The notes beneath the pieces were generated by a model. That model worked only from the letters and a program-made list of their open reading frames with translations, searched no databases and was not told where the DNA came from. A stretch of 33,527 nt of DNA from contig FR900987.1 in NCBI GenBank assembly GCA_000437915.1, forward strand, positions 96,781 through 130,307, written 5' to 3'. Positions 1-5,882 of the stretch are shown in pieces (within the stretch, counting starts at the first letter, position 1; each line of letters starts with the position of its first letter). The position numbers and the translations under genes are program-made. This DNA comes from Subdoligranulum sp. CAG:314. Lineage in GTDB: Bacteria > Bacillota > Clostridia > Christensenellales > CAG-314.

Positions 1-487
1 TTTCTGTTTTGTCGGCGTAGTTTTCCAGCAGATAAGTCAGCACCTCGCGCTTGTGGCTTGTCACGCCGAAGTGGCCTATTTTGCCCGCGGCTTTCATTTC
101 CAGAAACGCTTTATATGCGCCGTCGTCGCCGAACACACGGTCAATCGACGCGCAATCCTTCACGTTGTGCACCTGATACAAATCAATGTAATCCGTGCCG
201 AGGTCTTTCAAGCTTCCCTCCATTTCTTTGAGCATACCCCCGCGGTCCGTCGGCGGCGCTTTTGTGGCAAGCACCACGTCCCCGCGCAGTCCGCCCGCAA
301 GAGCCGCGCCTATGTAGCTTTCGCTGACCGTATATCCGCGCGCCGTGTCGATAAAATTGACTCCGCGCTCCAAGGCGTAACGCACCGTTTCCACCGCTTT
401 TTCCCGGTCTAAGCGCTGCAAGGGGATTCCGCCCAAGCCCACCGCGGATATGACAAGATTGGTTTTTCCGAGCATATTGTAAATCAT
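1..487 (-). CDS. Aldo/keto reductase family protein, N-terminal part (gene runs off the left edge)
   Basis: About 162 residues are visible and the frame is still open at the left edge. The protein would be an NAD(P)H-dependent oxidoreductase of the aldo/keto reductase superfamily with a TIM-barrel fold. The early segment has a G-L-G-G motif at 17-20, followed by FIDTA with Asp47, Tyr52, Lys76 (ATKAP) and His107 (QVHN), which match the family catalytic tetrad Asp-Tyr-Lys-His. I chose ATG at 487 because GGAG lies 9 bases upstream (497-500); a second ATG at 475 is also possible. A promoter, TTGCCA-17-TATAAT, sits just upstream. The substrate cannot be told from the sequence, and the C-terminal half, which would show whether a ferredoxin-like Cys cluster is present, is outside the window. 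Confidence 0.88.
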   Translation of the reverse strand, partial: MIYNMLGKTNLVISAVGLGGIPLQRLDREKAVETVRYALERGVNFIDTARGYTVSESYIGAALAGGLRGDVVLATKAPPTDRGGMLKEMEGSLKDLGTDYIDLYQVHNVKDCASIDRVFGDDGAYKAFLEMKAAGKIGHFGVTSHKREVLTYLLENYADKTE

Positions 488-507
488 GTAAATTTTCTCC
501 GACAGCA

Positions 508-536
508 ATTATAGCACCGCAAAGGCGCGTTGGCAA
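508..536 (-). promoter_or_regulatory. Promoter of the aldo/keto reductase gene
   Basis: On the minus strand TTGCCA (531-536) and TATAAT (508-513) are separated by exactly 17 bases, and a TG lies one base upstream of the -10. Initiation is expected near 501, leaving a short leader that holds the GGAG site. Confidence 0.8.
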
Positions 537-559
537 CCGAGAAAAACAAAAAAAGAAGA

Positions 560-603
560 GTTGTCCGCAAAATGCCCTTCCCGCACAGAACGAAAAGGAC
601 AAC
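560..603. repeat. Inverted repeat in the divergent aldo/keto reductase - aminotransferase region
   Basis: GTTGTCC (560-566) and GGACAAC (597-603) form a perfect 7-base inverted repeat with a 30-base spacer. It lies between the two divergent promoters. No U-tract follows, so it is not an intrinsic terminator. It could be a protein-binding site or chance. Confidence 0.3.
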
Positions 604-672
604 GCCTCGCTAAACCGCAAAAAAGGAAAAGGTTTTTTCAAACAAATTACACCTGCGCTTTCGGGCGTATAT

Positions 673-680
673 GATATAAT
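673..680 (+). promoter_or_regulatory. Extended -10 promoter of the aminotransferase gene
   Basis: TGATATAAT-type extended -10 (TG at 672-673, TATAAT at 675-680). No good -35 lies at 16-18 bases. A TTACAC at 647 is too far. The ATG at 705 follows with GGGAG at 690-694. Confidence 0.55.
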
Positions 681-704
681 TCAAAGAAAGGGAGATAACA
701 ATCT

Positions 705-1850
705 ATGAAATTCAACGAACAGGTTACACGTATCGAACCCAGCCCGCTGCGCGCCTTCAACGATATGGCGCACAAGGAGGGCGCCGAGCTGTTTCTCACT
801 CTCGGCGAGCCGGATTTCCACACCCCTCAGCAGGTTAAGGACGCCTGCGGAGTCGCGTTGGAAAACAACAAAACCTTTTACGCGCCCACTATGGGCGTGG
901 CGGAGCTTCGCAGGGAAATTTCCGCTTTCGAAAAACAACTCAACGGAGTGGATTACGACGAAAACGAAATTATGATAACTACGGGCAGCACGGAAGCCAT
1001 AATGAGCGCGCTCTTTGCCGTTGTCAACGAGGGCGACGAGGTCATAGTTCCCGTGCCCGCCTTTTCCATGTACAAGCCCGTCATCGAGCTGTGCAAGGGC
1101 AGGTACGTCGAGTTGAACACCGCTCCCGACAACTTTCAGATAACGGAAAAGGCTCTTGCCTCCGTCGTTTCCGACAAAACCAAAGCAATCATTCTCACAA
1201 GCCCCAACAACCCCACAGGCACAATCCTTGACGAAAAGTCCCTCCTCAATGTTTACGAACAGGTCAAAAAACGCGATATGTTCGTCATCTGCGACGAATG
1301 CTACAACCAGCTGGTTTACAACGAGCGCAGACCGGGCTTTGTCAGGTTTCAGGATTTGAGAGAAAAAATCGTGTATTGCCAGAGCTTTTCCAAGCCTTAC
1401 GCAATGACGGGGTGGAGACTGGGCTACATGATGGCAAGCAAGGAATTCATCGAGCAGGCGTTCAAGGTGCACCAGTATACGACAGTGTGCGCAAACACCT
1501 TTATACAGTATGCGGCAATCGAAGCGCTCAGATTCGACCCCGCACCCTTTGTCGAGGAATACAGAAAAAGACGCGACTACTGCTACGACAGACTCGTGGC
1601 AATGGGACTTGACGTGGTTAAGCCCGAAGGCGCCTTTTACATCATGCCCAATATAAGCAAATTCGGTATGAGCAGCATGGAATTTTGCACGCGCCTTGTC
1701 AAGGAATGCAAGGTTGCGGTCATACCCGGCGTGTGCTTCTCCGCGGAAGGATATATGCGTATCGGCTACTGCGTAAGCATGGATACCATAGTCAAGGCCT
1801 TGGACAGACTCGAAAAATTTGTTGCCGGCTTGGAAAAAAAGTGTGCTTAA
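705..1850 (+). CDS. Class I/II pyridoxal-phosphate aminotransferase
   Basis: 381 residues, the usual length of fold-type I aspartate-aminotransferase-like enzymes. Visible PLP motifs are SPNNPTG at 166-172 (Asn169), DECY at 197-200 (Asp197 for the pyridine nitrogen, Tyr200), the Schiff-base lysine Lys230 in SFSKPYAMTG, Arg238 for the phosphate, and Arg352 in GYMRIGY, which should bind the substrate alpha-carboxylate. The protein is cytosolic and would transfer an amino group from an L-amino acid to a 2-oxo acid. The family includes aspartate, alanine and aromatic aminotransferases and N-succinyl-diaminopimelate enzymes, and the sequence alone does not fix the substrate. GGGAG at 690-694 supports the ATG start. 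The gene appears monocistronic, with its own promoter and a strong terminator. Confidence 0.95.
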   Translation: MKFNEQVTRIEPSPLRAFNDMAHKEGAELFLTLGEPDFHTPQQVKDACGVALENNKTFYAPTMGVAELRREISAFEKQLNGVDYDENEIMITTGSTEAIMSALFAVVNEGDEVIVPVPAFSMYKPVIELCKGRYVELNTAPDNFQITEKALASVVSDKTKAIILTSPNNPTGTILDEKSLLNVYEQVKKRDMFVICDECYNQLVYNERRPGFVRFQDLREKIVYCQSFSKPYAMTGWRLGYMMASKEFIEQAFKVHQYTTVCANTFIQYAAIEALRFDPAPFVEEYRKRRDYCYDRLVAMGLDVVKPEGAFYIMPNISKFGMSSMEFCTRLVKECKVAVIPGVCFSAEGYMRIGYCVSMDTIVKALDRLEKFVAGLEKKCA

Positions 1851-1889
1851 ATCAAAAAACGAATCGTATTGAAAACCAATTTAACAAAA

Positions 1890-1916
1890 GGGCGAAGCAG
1901 AAGCTTCGCCCTTTTT
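1890..1916. terminator. Bidirectional terminator between aminotransferase and DUF1858 genes
   Basis: Nine-base-pair stem GGGCGAAGC (1890-1898) / GCTTCGCCC (1903-1911) with an AGAA loop, A-tract on the left and T5 on the right. It can end the rightward aminotransferase transcript and the leftward DUF1858 transcript. Confidence 0.9.
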
Positions 1917-1945
1917 CCGCGTTAAAAAACACGCTTAAACCGACC

Positions 1946-2137
1946 TTATTTGCAGGTTTCGTTGAGCTTGTTCACCAGCTCGTCCACGTCTATGCCATGG
2001 TGGGCGGCGGCTTCGGCGATTGTTTCGCCGCTCGCGGCAAGACAGCCTATGCAACCCATGCCGTATCCCGCAAAAACAGTGGCGGAAGCTCTGTTTTGTT
2101 CGAGCGCTTCCATAATCGTCATATCTTTGTTTATCAT
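1946..2137 (-). CDS. DUF1858 domain protein (hybrid-cluster-protein-associated redox disulfide type)
   Basis: 63 residues, the full size of this small domain. It contains GMGCIGC, giving a CxxC pair at Cys29 and Cys32 followed by a helix rich in Ala and Glu. Proteins of this type (TIGR03980/DUF1858) are known as single-domain or fused modules associated with hybrid cluster proteins and other anaerobic redox enzymes. The CxxC is presumed to be a redox disulfide or metal site, but the biochemical role is unproven. GGAG is well placed before the ATG at 2137, and a TTGACA-17-TAATAT promoter lies about 80 bases further upstream. No hybrid cluster protein gene is nearby. Confidence 0.88.
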   Translation of the reverse strand: MINKDMTIMEALEQNRASATVFAGYGMGCIGCLAASGETIAEAAAHHGIDVDELVNKLNETCK

Positions 2138-2223
2138 AATTTTCTCCTTTTTCCGTACAATGAATCTTTGACGGAACGCTATGCTTTTATACTTTTAGGC
2201 AATATGCTTGCTGCAGCGACTTA

Positions 2224-2252
2224 ATATTACTCGCAGCGTCTAAGTTTGTCAA
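2224..2252 (-). promoter_or_regulatory. Promoter of the DUF1858 gene
   Basis: TTGACA (2247-2252) and TAATAT (2224-2229) on the minus strand, 17-base spacer. Transcription would start near 2217, leaving a leader of about 80 bases. Confidence 0.82.
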
Positions 2253-2357
2253 GCGTTTAATTGCAAGGAAAAAAAGCCCTTTTCGGCAAAACCCCCTTAA
2301 ACGCCTTTGCGTTCGCAACAAGCAAGGCTCGCATAGATTGAAACCAAAATATAAATA

Positions 2358-2427
2358 AAAAAGTAACGACAGTGCCAAACACTTTTGAAAAGCATTAGCC
2401 GGACTTTTGTAAGTCGCCGTTACTTGC
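2358..2427 (-). ncRNA. Candidate small structured RNA (three-way junction closed by a U-tailed stem)
   Basis: A perfect consensus promoter (2433-2461) predicts a transcript starting near 2426. Its first bases (2426-2417, AAGUAACGGC) pair with the last bases (2371-2362, GUCGUUACUU) in 10 pairs including one G-U. Two internal hairpins follow: GACUU/AAGUC with an ACAA loop (2416-2403), and GCUAA/UUGGC (2400-2375) enclosing a CUU/AAG pair. The closing stem runs directly into U6 (2363-2358), so the whole fold doubles as a terminator. The result is a discrete RNA of about 70 nt. I see no open reading frame in it and do not recognise a known family. It could instead be an upstream attenuator for the DUF1858 gene, but that gene has its own downstream promoter. 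Confidence 0.55.
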
Positions 2428-2432
2428 TTATA

Positions 2433-2461
2433 TTATACATGTTTAGTAGTTTAATGTCAAT
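2433..2461 (-). promoter_or_regulatory. Perfect-consensus sigma-A promoter of the candidate small RNA
   Basis: TTGACA (2456-2461), 17-base spacer, TATAAT (2433-2438) on the minus strand, all twelve hexamer positions matching consensus in an AT-rich context. Nothing longer than the small RNA lies directly downstream before a U-tract. Confidence 0.88.
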
Positions 2462-2619
2462 ATAATTTAAATAATTTTTTGCTAATATTTATACCCATGT
2501 TCAGACTGAATTTGAACGTCTTGAAATAATGAAATACGATATAAAAATTTGACCCCTTTTTAATAAATTTTTTCGCCATTACAAATTAAAAGTCGGTCAT
2601 TTTATGTGAAAAAACGAAA
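2462..2619. other. AT-rich gap with no recognised gene
   Basis: Together with the small RNA and promoters described separately, this fills the roughly 530 bases between the DUF1858 gene and the tRNA operon. It is strongly AT-rich. An imperfect inverted repeat (TTCAGAC near 2500 and GTCTTGAA near 2518) and a weak minus-strand TTCAAA-17-TATAAA promoter-like pair are present. I see no credible coding region. Confidence 0.4.
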
Positions 2620-2655
2620 GAAAAAAGCGTCCTTTTCGATTAAAAGGACGCTTTT
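2620..2655 (-). terminator. Terminator of the tRNA operon
   Basis: Minus-strand stem GCGTCCTTTT / AAAAGGACGC with an AATCG loop, followed by a T6 run. It lies 12 bases beyond the CCA end of tRNA-Val. Confidence 0.9.
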
Positions 2656-2667
2656 ACGGTCTTTTTA

Positions 2668-2743
2668 TGGTGGGAGCAACAAGGCTCGAACTTGTGACCC
2701 CCTGCTTGTAAGGCAGGTGCTCTCCCAACTGAGCTATGCTCCC
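2668..2743 (-). tRNA. tRNA-Val (anticodon TAC)
   Basis: 76 bases on the minus strand. Acceptor GGGAGCA pairs with TGCTCCC, the discriminator is A and CCA is encoded. The anticodon loop CTTACAA carries TAC, and the T-loop TTCGAGC is normal. It is the last gene of the four-tRNA operon. Confidence 0.96.
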
Positions 2744-2751
2744 GAGGGGGA

Positions 2752-2827
2752 TGGTGACTCCTACGGGACTCGAACCCGTGTTGCCGCCGTGAAAGGGCGA
2801 TGTCCTAGACCGCTAGACCAAGGAGCC
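2752..2827 (-). tRNA. tRNA-Glu (anticodon TTC)
   Basis: 76 bases on the minus strand. Acceptor GGCTCCT pairs with AGGAGTC (one G-T), the discriminator is A and CCA is encoded. The anticodon loop CTTTCAC carries TTC. Eight bases separate it from tRNA-Val. Confidence 0.96.
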
Positions 2828-2859
2828 ACGTAAAAAAACGACCGTACTCAAAACGGTTG

Positions 2860-2936
2860 TGGTAGCGGCGGTCGGACTCGAACCAACGACCTGCCGGGTA
2901 TGAACCGGCCGCTATAACCAACTAAGCTACGCCGCC
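2860..2936 (-). tRNA. Elongator tRNA-Met (anticodon CAT)
   Basis: 77 bases on the minus strand. Acceptor GGCGGCG pairs with CGCCGCT, and CCA is encoded. The anticodon loop TTCATAC lies on a GCCGG/CCGGC stem. The body closely resembles the Bacillus elongator tRNA-Met and lacks the three G-C pairs and C1-A72 mismatch of an initiator. A lysidine-modified tRNA-Ile cannot be fully excluded from sequence alone, but the acceptor and loop match Met better. Confidence 0.88.
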
Positions 2937-2942
2937 ATTTTT

Positions 2943-3020
<78 letters not shown>

Positions 3021-3022
3021 AC

Positions 3023-3048
3023 AAAAACGCATCGCATAAACACGATGC
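3023..3048 (-). promoter_or_regulatory. Terminator-like leader hairpin ahead of tRNA-fMet
   Basis: From the predicted start site (about 3048) the transcript reads GCATCGTG-TTTA-TGCGATGC, an 8-pair stem with two G-U pairs. It is followed by GTTTTTGT and then the first base of the mature tRNA at 3020. It resembles a weak intrinsic terminator or a 5'-stabilising hairpin removed by RNase P. Confidence 0.5.
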
Positions 3049-3054
3049 CTGTCT

Positions 3055-3083
3055 ATGTTAGCACCTTGTGATTTGATTGTCAA
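3055..3083 (-). promoter_or_regulatory. Promoter of the tRNA operon
   Basis: TTGACA (3078-3083), 17-base spacer, TAACAT (3055-3060) on the minus strand, about 35 bases before the mature 5' end of tRNA-fMet. Confidence 0.88.
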
Positions 3084-3133
3084 GCGATTTTCTGCGATTG
3101 GAACAAAAATTTCGTCGGCGCCCCTTGAGCTGC

Positions 3134-3163
3134 TTGACAAAAATATCGTTTCTGTGGTTAAAT
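3134..3163 (+). promoter_or_regulatory. Possible promoter of the first small membrane protein gene
   Basis: TTGACA at 3134-3139 with a weak TTAAAT at 3158-3163 (18-base spacer), ahead of the ATG at 3197. Confidence 0.45.
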
Positions 3164-3196
3164 TAAATAAAATTATTGCAATACGGGGGCGGAATA

Positions 3197-3688
3197 ATGA
3201 TTTTGAACAAAAATTCGCTGCAAATAGCGTCGGGGACAATCAATCTTGTCATGGGACTCGCGCTTGCGGCAACGGGATTGAACATCTGCTTTTCCTCTTG
3301 GCAGTACGCCGCCGCAAACAAAATCTTCTTTTTTCTTTTTGAACAGCTAATACCCGCCGAAGTTTCTTACGAAGGTTTTAAAAACATTTTGACAATTTAC
3401 GGACTTTCCACCGCCGCAGCAGGTTTTGTGCAGCTGTTTTTTGCAATCGGCATGACTGTTTCCGTATACAAAACGGGGCAAAGGGTTGAAAAATTCAAAA
3501 CCGCCGCGTCAATAATTTTTATCGTCCTCAACTCGCTGACTGTTGTCGCAGGTATATTGAATTTGTGCACTGACAGGTATTTCTACATCTACCCTTTATT
3601 CATCACGCTGGCAAACGCAGCATCCGTTGCAGTCTGCGCGTTGGCAATAAAAAAAGCTTCGCTCAAAGCCTGCGCAGCTGACGTTTGA
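3197..3688 (+). CDS. Small four-helix membrane protein, function unknown
   Basis: 163 residues from ATG 3197, preferred over an in-frame TTG at 3176 because a GGGGGCGGA stretch lies immediately upstream. Four hydrophobic segments are visible, at about residues 8-30, 62-88, 100-122 and 130-152. Between the first two is a short, presumably extracytoplasmic, loop rich in aromatic residues. There are no catalytic or metal motifs. The opening, in which S-x-x-I-A-S-G-x-I-N-L-x-x-G can be read, resembles that of the next gene (3935), so the two are probably distant paralogues. It has its own terminator. I do not recognise the family. Confidence 0.75.
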   Translation: MILNKNSLQIASGTINLVMGLALAATGLNICFSSWQYAAANKIFFFLFEQLIPAEVSYEGFKNILTIYGLSTAAAGFVQLFFAIGMTVSVYKTGQRVEKFKTAASIIFIVLNSLTVVAGILNLCTDRYFYIYPLFITLANAASVAVCALAIKKASLKACAADV

Positions 3689-3732
3689 ATTTCATTTGAA
3701 TTTTGCGACGGAATAAACAAAGCGCGACACGT

Positions 3733-3760
3733 CGCGGCGGGAATACCGCCGCGTTTTTTT
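3733..3760 (+). terminator. Terminator after the first small membrane protein gene
   Basis: CGCGGCGG (3733-3740) / CCGCCGCG (3746-3753), loop GAATA, then T7. Confidence 0.92.
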
Positions 3761-3934
3761 GCTTTAAACAAAGAAGCCCTTGACCTGCGACAACGGGCTA
3801 CGGCGCTTCATCCCTTTTCGCGCATTTTGTAAAGGAATAATTATTTTCTTTCTGCGCATACTGAAAACAAACGGCAAGCGCGGACGCGTCATCCGACGCA
3901 TCGTGTTTGACAAAAAAATTAAGGAGCTTTTGTT

Positions 3935-4441
3935 ATGAACGAAAAAAAGGTCAGATTGGAAAAGTCGGTCGGAATAATCAATCTCATTTTGGGAATTTTT
4001 GAAACAATCGGCGGATTTTTGTTTCTTGTTTTGAGCGGAACCATAGCGGAAATGTTCAACGGAACGTTCGGAAATGCCGGCACGGGCGCGGCGACGGCGG
4101 GCAACGTCATGACGGCGGTTGTCATCGTGGCAGGAGTGCTCATGATGATTTTAGGCATAATCATGATAGTGCTTGCGTCAAGACTTATCAGAACTCCGTC
4201 GGTATCGGACAACGGCGTCATCGCAGACAGAAAAGGTATTGTTATTTTCTTTCTCGTAATAAACATCATCGCTTTTCTCGGTTCGATAATGAACTTCTTC
4301 GGCGGCGCGGCAATGGCTGTGTCTTCAATAGTGGTCATGCTTGCTTATCTCGCGTCCGCCATACTCGCGGGACTTTCCCTCAGAGAAAGACACGACGGCA
4401 GCTACGCAAGAAGAATAAACAATTACAACGGCAGCTACTGA
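3935..4441 (+). CDS. Small four-helix membrane protein, function unknown
   Basis: 168 residues with an AAGGAG ribosome site 9 bases before the ATG. Four predicted transmembrane segments lie at about 12-37, 62-87, 104-126 and 130-150, with a Gly/Ala/Thr-rich loop between helices 1 and 2 and a polar Arg/Asn/Tyr-rich tail at the C-terminus. The N-terminal pattern (S-V-G-I-I-N-L-I-L-G-I) echoes the gene at 3197. No enzymatic motif is visible. It is flanked by terminators on both sides, so it is transcribed alone. The family is not recognised. Confidence 0.75.
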   Translation: MNEKKVRLEKSVGIINLILGIFETIGGFLFLVLSGTIAEMFNGTFGNAGTGAATAGNVMTAVVIVAGVLMMILGIIMIVLASRLIRTPSVSDNGVIADRKGIVIFFLVINIIAFLGSIMNFFGGAAMAVSSIVVMLAYLASAILAGLSLRERHDGSYARRINNYNGSY

Positions 4442-4454
4442 GCTGTCGAGTAGG

Positions 4455-4476
4455 GAGCGCCTTCGGGCGCTCTTTT
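4455..4476 (+). terminator. Terminator with UUCG tetraloop
   Basis: GAGCGCC (4455-4461) / GGCGCTC (4466-4472) closing a TTCG loop, followed by TTTTGCTTTTT. It ends the membrane protein transcript. The opposite strand lacks a U-tract, so spmB has no clear terminator of its own. Confidence 0.9.
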
Positions 4477-4517
4477 GCTTTTTGCACTTGTATTGCGGCT
4501 TTTTGTCAACTTAAACT

Positions 4518-5030
4518 TTACATAATTCTGCACAGCCAACAGCCGAGAAGACAGCTCAAAAAAGACACTGCCAACGCTATGGCAATGGCCTTCCCCGTAT
4601 TTTTCACTTTTGTACGGGCGAAATAAATGGTCGCGATATAAAACACCGTGTCGCAGCCGTCTACTATCATGGTTGCGCAGCGCCCTATATAGCTGTCGGG
4701 GCCGTACTTGGCAAGCACGTCGTTGAGCATTGCCAGACTGCCGCTTCCGCTGACGGGACGCAGCACCACAAGCCCCGCAAGCTCCTTGGGTATGCCAAGC
4801 CATTGCATGGGAACGGACAGAATACGGCTTAAAAGATCGTTGAGGCCGCTAGCCTGCATCAGCGAAAGGGCAAGAAAAATCGCCATTATGTTGGGGAAAA
4901 GACCGAAGGAGGCGGAAAATCCCTCTTTCGCTCCCTCTATCATGCACTGATAGGGGTTTTTCTTTTTTATCGCCGCAATCAGAATAAGCGCGACGAACAG
5001 TATCGGAACAATATAATCACCCATTTTCAC
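4518..5030 (-). CDS. spmB: Spore maturation protein B
   Basis: 170 residues, the normal size of SpmB, an integral membrane protein of the nucleoside-recognition (Gate) domain family. Hydrophobic segments lie at about 6-22, 38-60, 78-100, 118-140 and 148-168. The family segments LRPVSGSGSLAMLNDVLAKYGPDS and DGCDTVFYIATIYF are readable at about 90-135. In Bacillus, SpmA and SpmB are needed for spore core dehydration, though the pair also occurs in bacteria not known to sporulate. GGGGA precedes the ATG. It lies 71 bases downstream of spmA and is very likely cotranscribed with it. Confidence 0.92.
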   Translation of the reverse strand: MKMGDYIVPILFVALILIAAIKKKNPYQCMIEGAKEGFSASFGLFPNIMAIFLALSLMQASGLNDLLSRILSVPMQWLGIPKELAGLVVLRPVSGSGSLAMLNDVLAKYGPDSYIGRCATMIVDGCDTVFYIATIYFARTKVKNTGKAIAIALAVSFLSCLLGCWLCRIM

Positions 5031-5101
5031 GTCCCCTTTCGCGTCCCCGTGCGCGTATGAAACACTCGGGACAACAGCTTTTTCCTGCGGCTCTTATCCG
5101 T

Positions 5102-5722
5102 TCAGGCGCGCCTGCCTTTAAGCGGAGTTGACACGTTCAGTTCGCCCGACTTCGAGGCGCGTTTGTCTGCATCCTTCTTGTACAACAGGCACACGAGCAG
5201 GATTCCCAACGCGGTGGTGACGACGTTTACAATAAAGGACGGCAGAAGTATATCGGCGGGACTGACGCTGCCCGCCGCCGCCCGCATGCTCATAACCGTC
5301 GACGGCAAAAGCTCTATGCCCGTGGAGTTTATTACAAACAGCATTGCCATACCCCTTGTCATTTTGACGTCGCCTTTGTCCATCTCGTCTATCGCCTTGA
5401 TTGCGGTGGGCGTGGCGGCGTTTGCCACTCCTATGAGATTGGCGCTTATGTTTACGACAAGATAATCCTTTGCTTTGGGACTCACGCTGCCGAACAGCTT
5501 TTCGATAAGCGGACGGAGCAAATTGCCCACAGCCTTCAAAGCGTTTATTTCCTCCATAATTTTTATGAAGCCCAACCACACGCAATAGACGCCGCACATC
5601 TTGACGCACAGCAAAAGAGATTCGTTTACCGAAGCCGTCATGGCGCTCAAAATCCCTGCGGGGTCGGCAAACATCATCATGCCTATGCTTATCACCATGA
5701 GCAGAATCCAGATTATTCCCAT
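5102..5722 (-). CDS. spmA: Spore maturation protein A
   Basis: 206 residues, a membrane protein of the SpmA/Gate family. Visible family segments are the N-terminal helix, LLCVKMCGVYCVWLGFIKI (about 36-54), KDYLVVNISANLIGVANAATP (about 85-105) and LFVINSTGIELLPSTVMSMRA (about 127-147). GAGGGGG lies 12 bases before the ATG. Paired with spmB, it implicates a sporulating ancestry. The end of the protein is a basic tail after the last helix. Upstream, a 160-base divergent region separates it from mnmG. Confidence 0.93.
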   Translation of the reverse strand: MGIIWILLMVISIGMMMFADPAGILSAMTASVNESLLLCVKMCGVYCVWLGFIKIMEEINALKAVGNLLRPLIEKLFGSVSPKAKDYLVVNISANLIGVANAATPTAIKAIDEMDKGDVKMTRGMAMLFVINSTGIELLPSTVMSMRAAAGSVSPADILLPSFIVNVVTTALGILLVCLLYKKDADKRASKSGELNVSTPLKGRRA

Positions 5723-5780
5723 AAGCGGTATTCCCCCTCGCGCCGCGCAAAATGTAACGGGCGCGGGCTTGTCTTTTAAT

Positions 5781-5796
5781 AATATTTTAAAATATT
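5781..5796. promoter_or_regulatory. AT-only 16-base perfect palindrome in the spmA-mnmG divergent region
   Basis: AATATTTTAAAATATT is a perfect palindrome between the two divergent start codons. It could be an operator or part of a curved promoter, or an AT-rich coincidence. Confidence 0.3.
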
Positions 5797-5830
5797 TTCA
5801 AATATACCCTGTACGACGCACCAAAAAACT

Positions 5831-5859
5831 TTTAAAAGGCTGTAAAAACATGATATAAT
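5831..5859 (+). promoter_or_regulatory. Promoter of mnmG
   Basis: TTTAAA (5831-5836), 17-base spacer, TATAAT (5854-5859) with a TG at 5851-5852 (extended -10). Start is expected near 5866, about 17 bases before the ATG. Confidence 0.72.
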
Positions 5860-5882
5860 ATATATTTAGAAGCAACAGACGC

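Noticed and set aside
2606..2833. Plus-strand open frame across the tRNA-Val and tRNA-Glu genes
   Set aside because: It is composed of reverse-complement tRNA sequence, a common false gene call.
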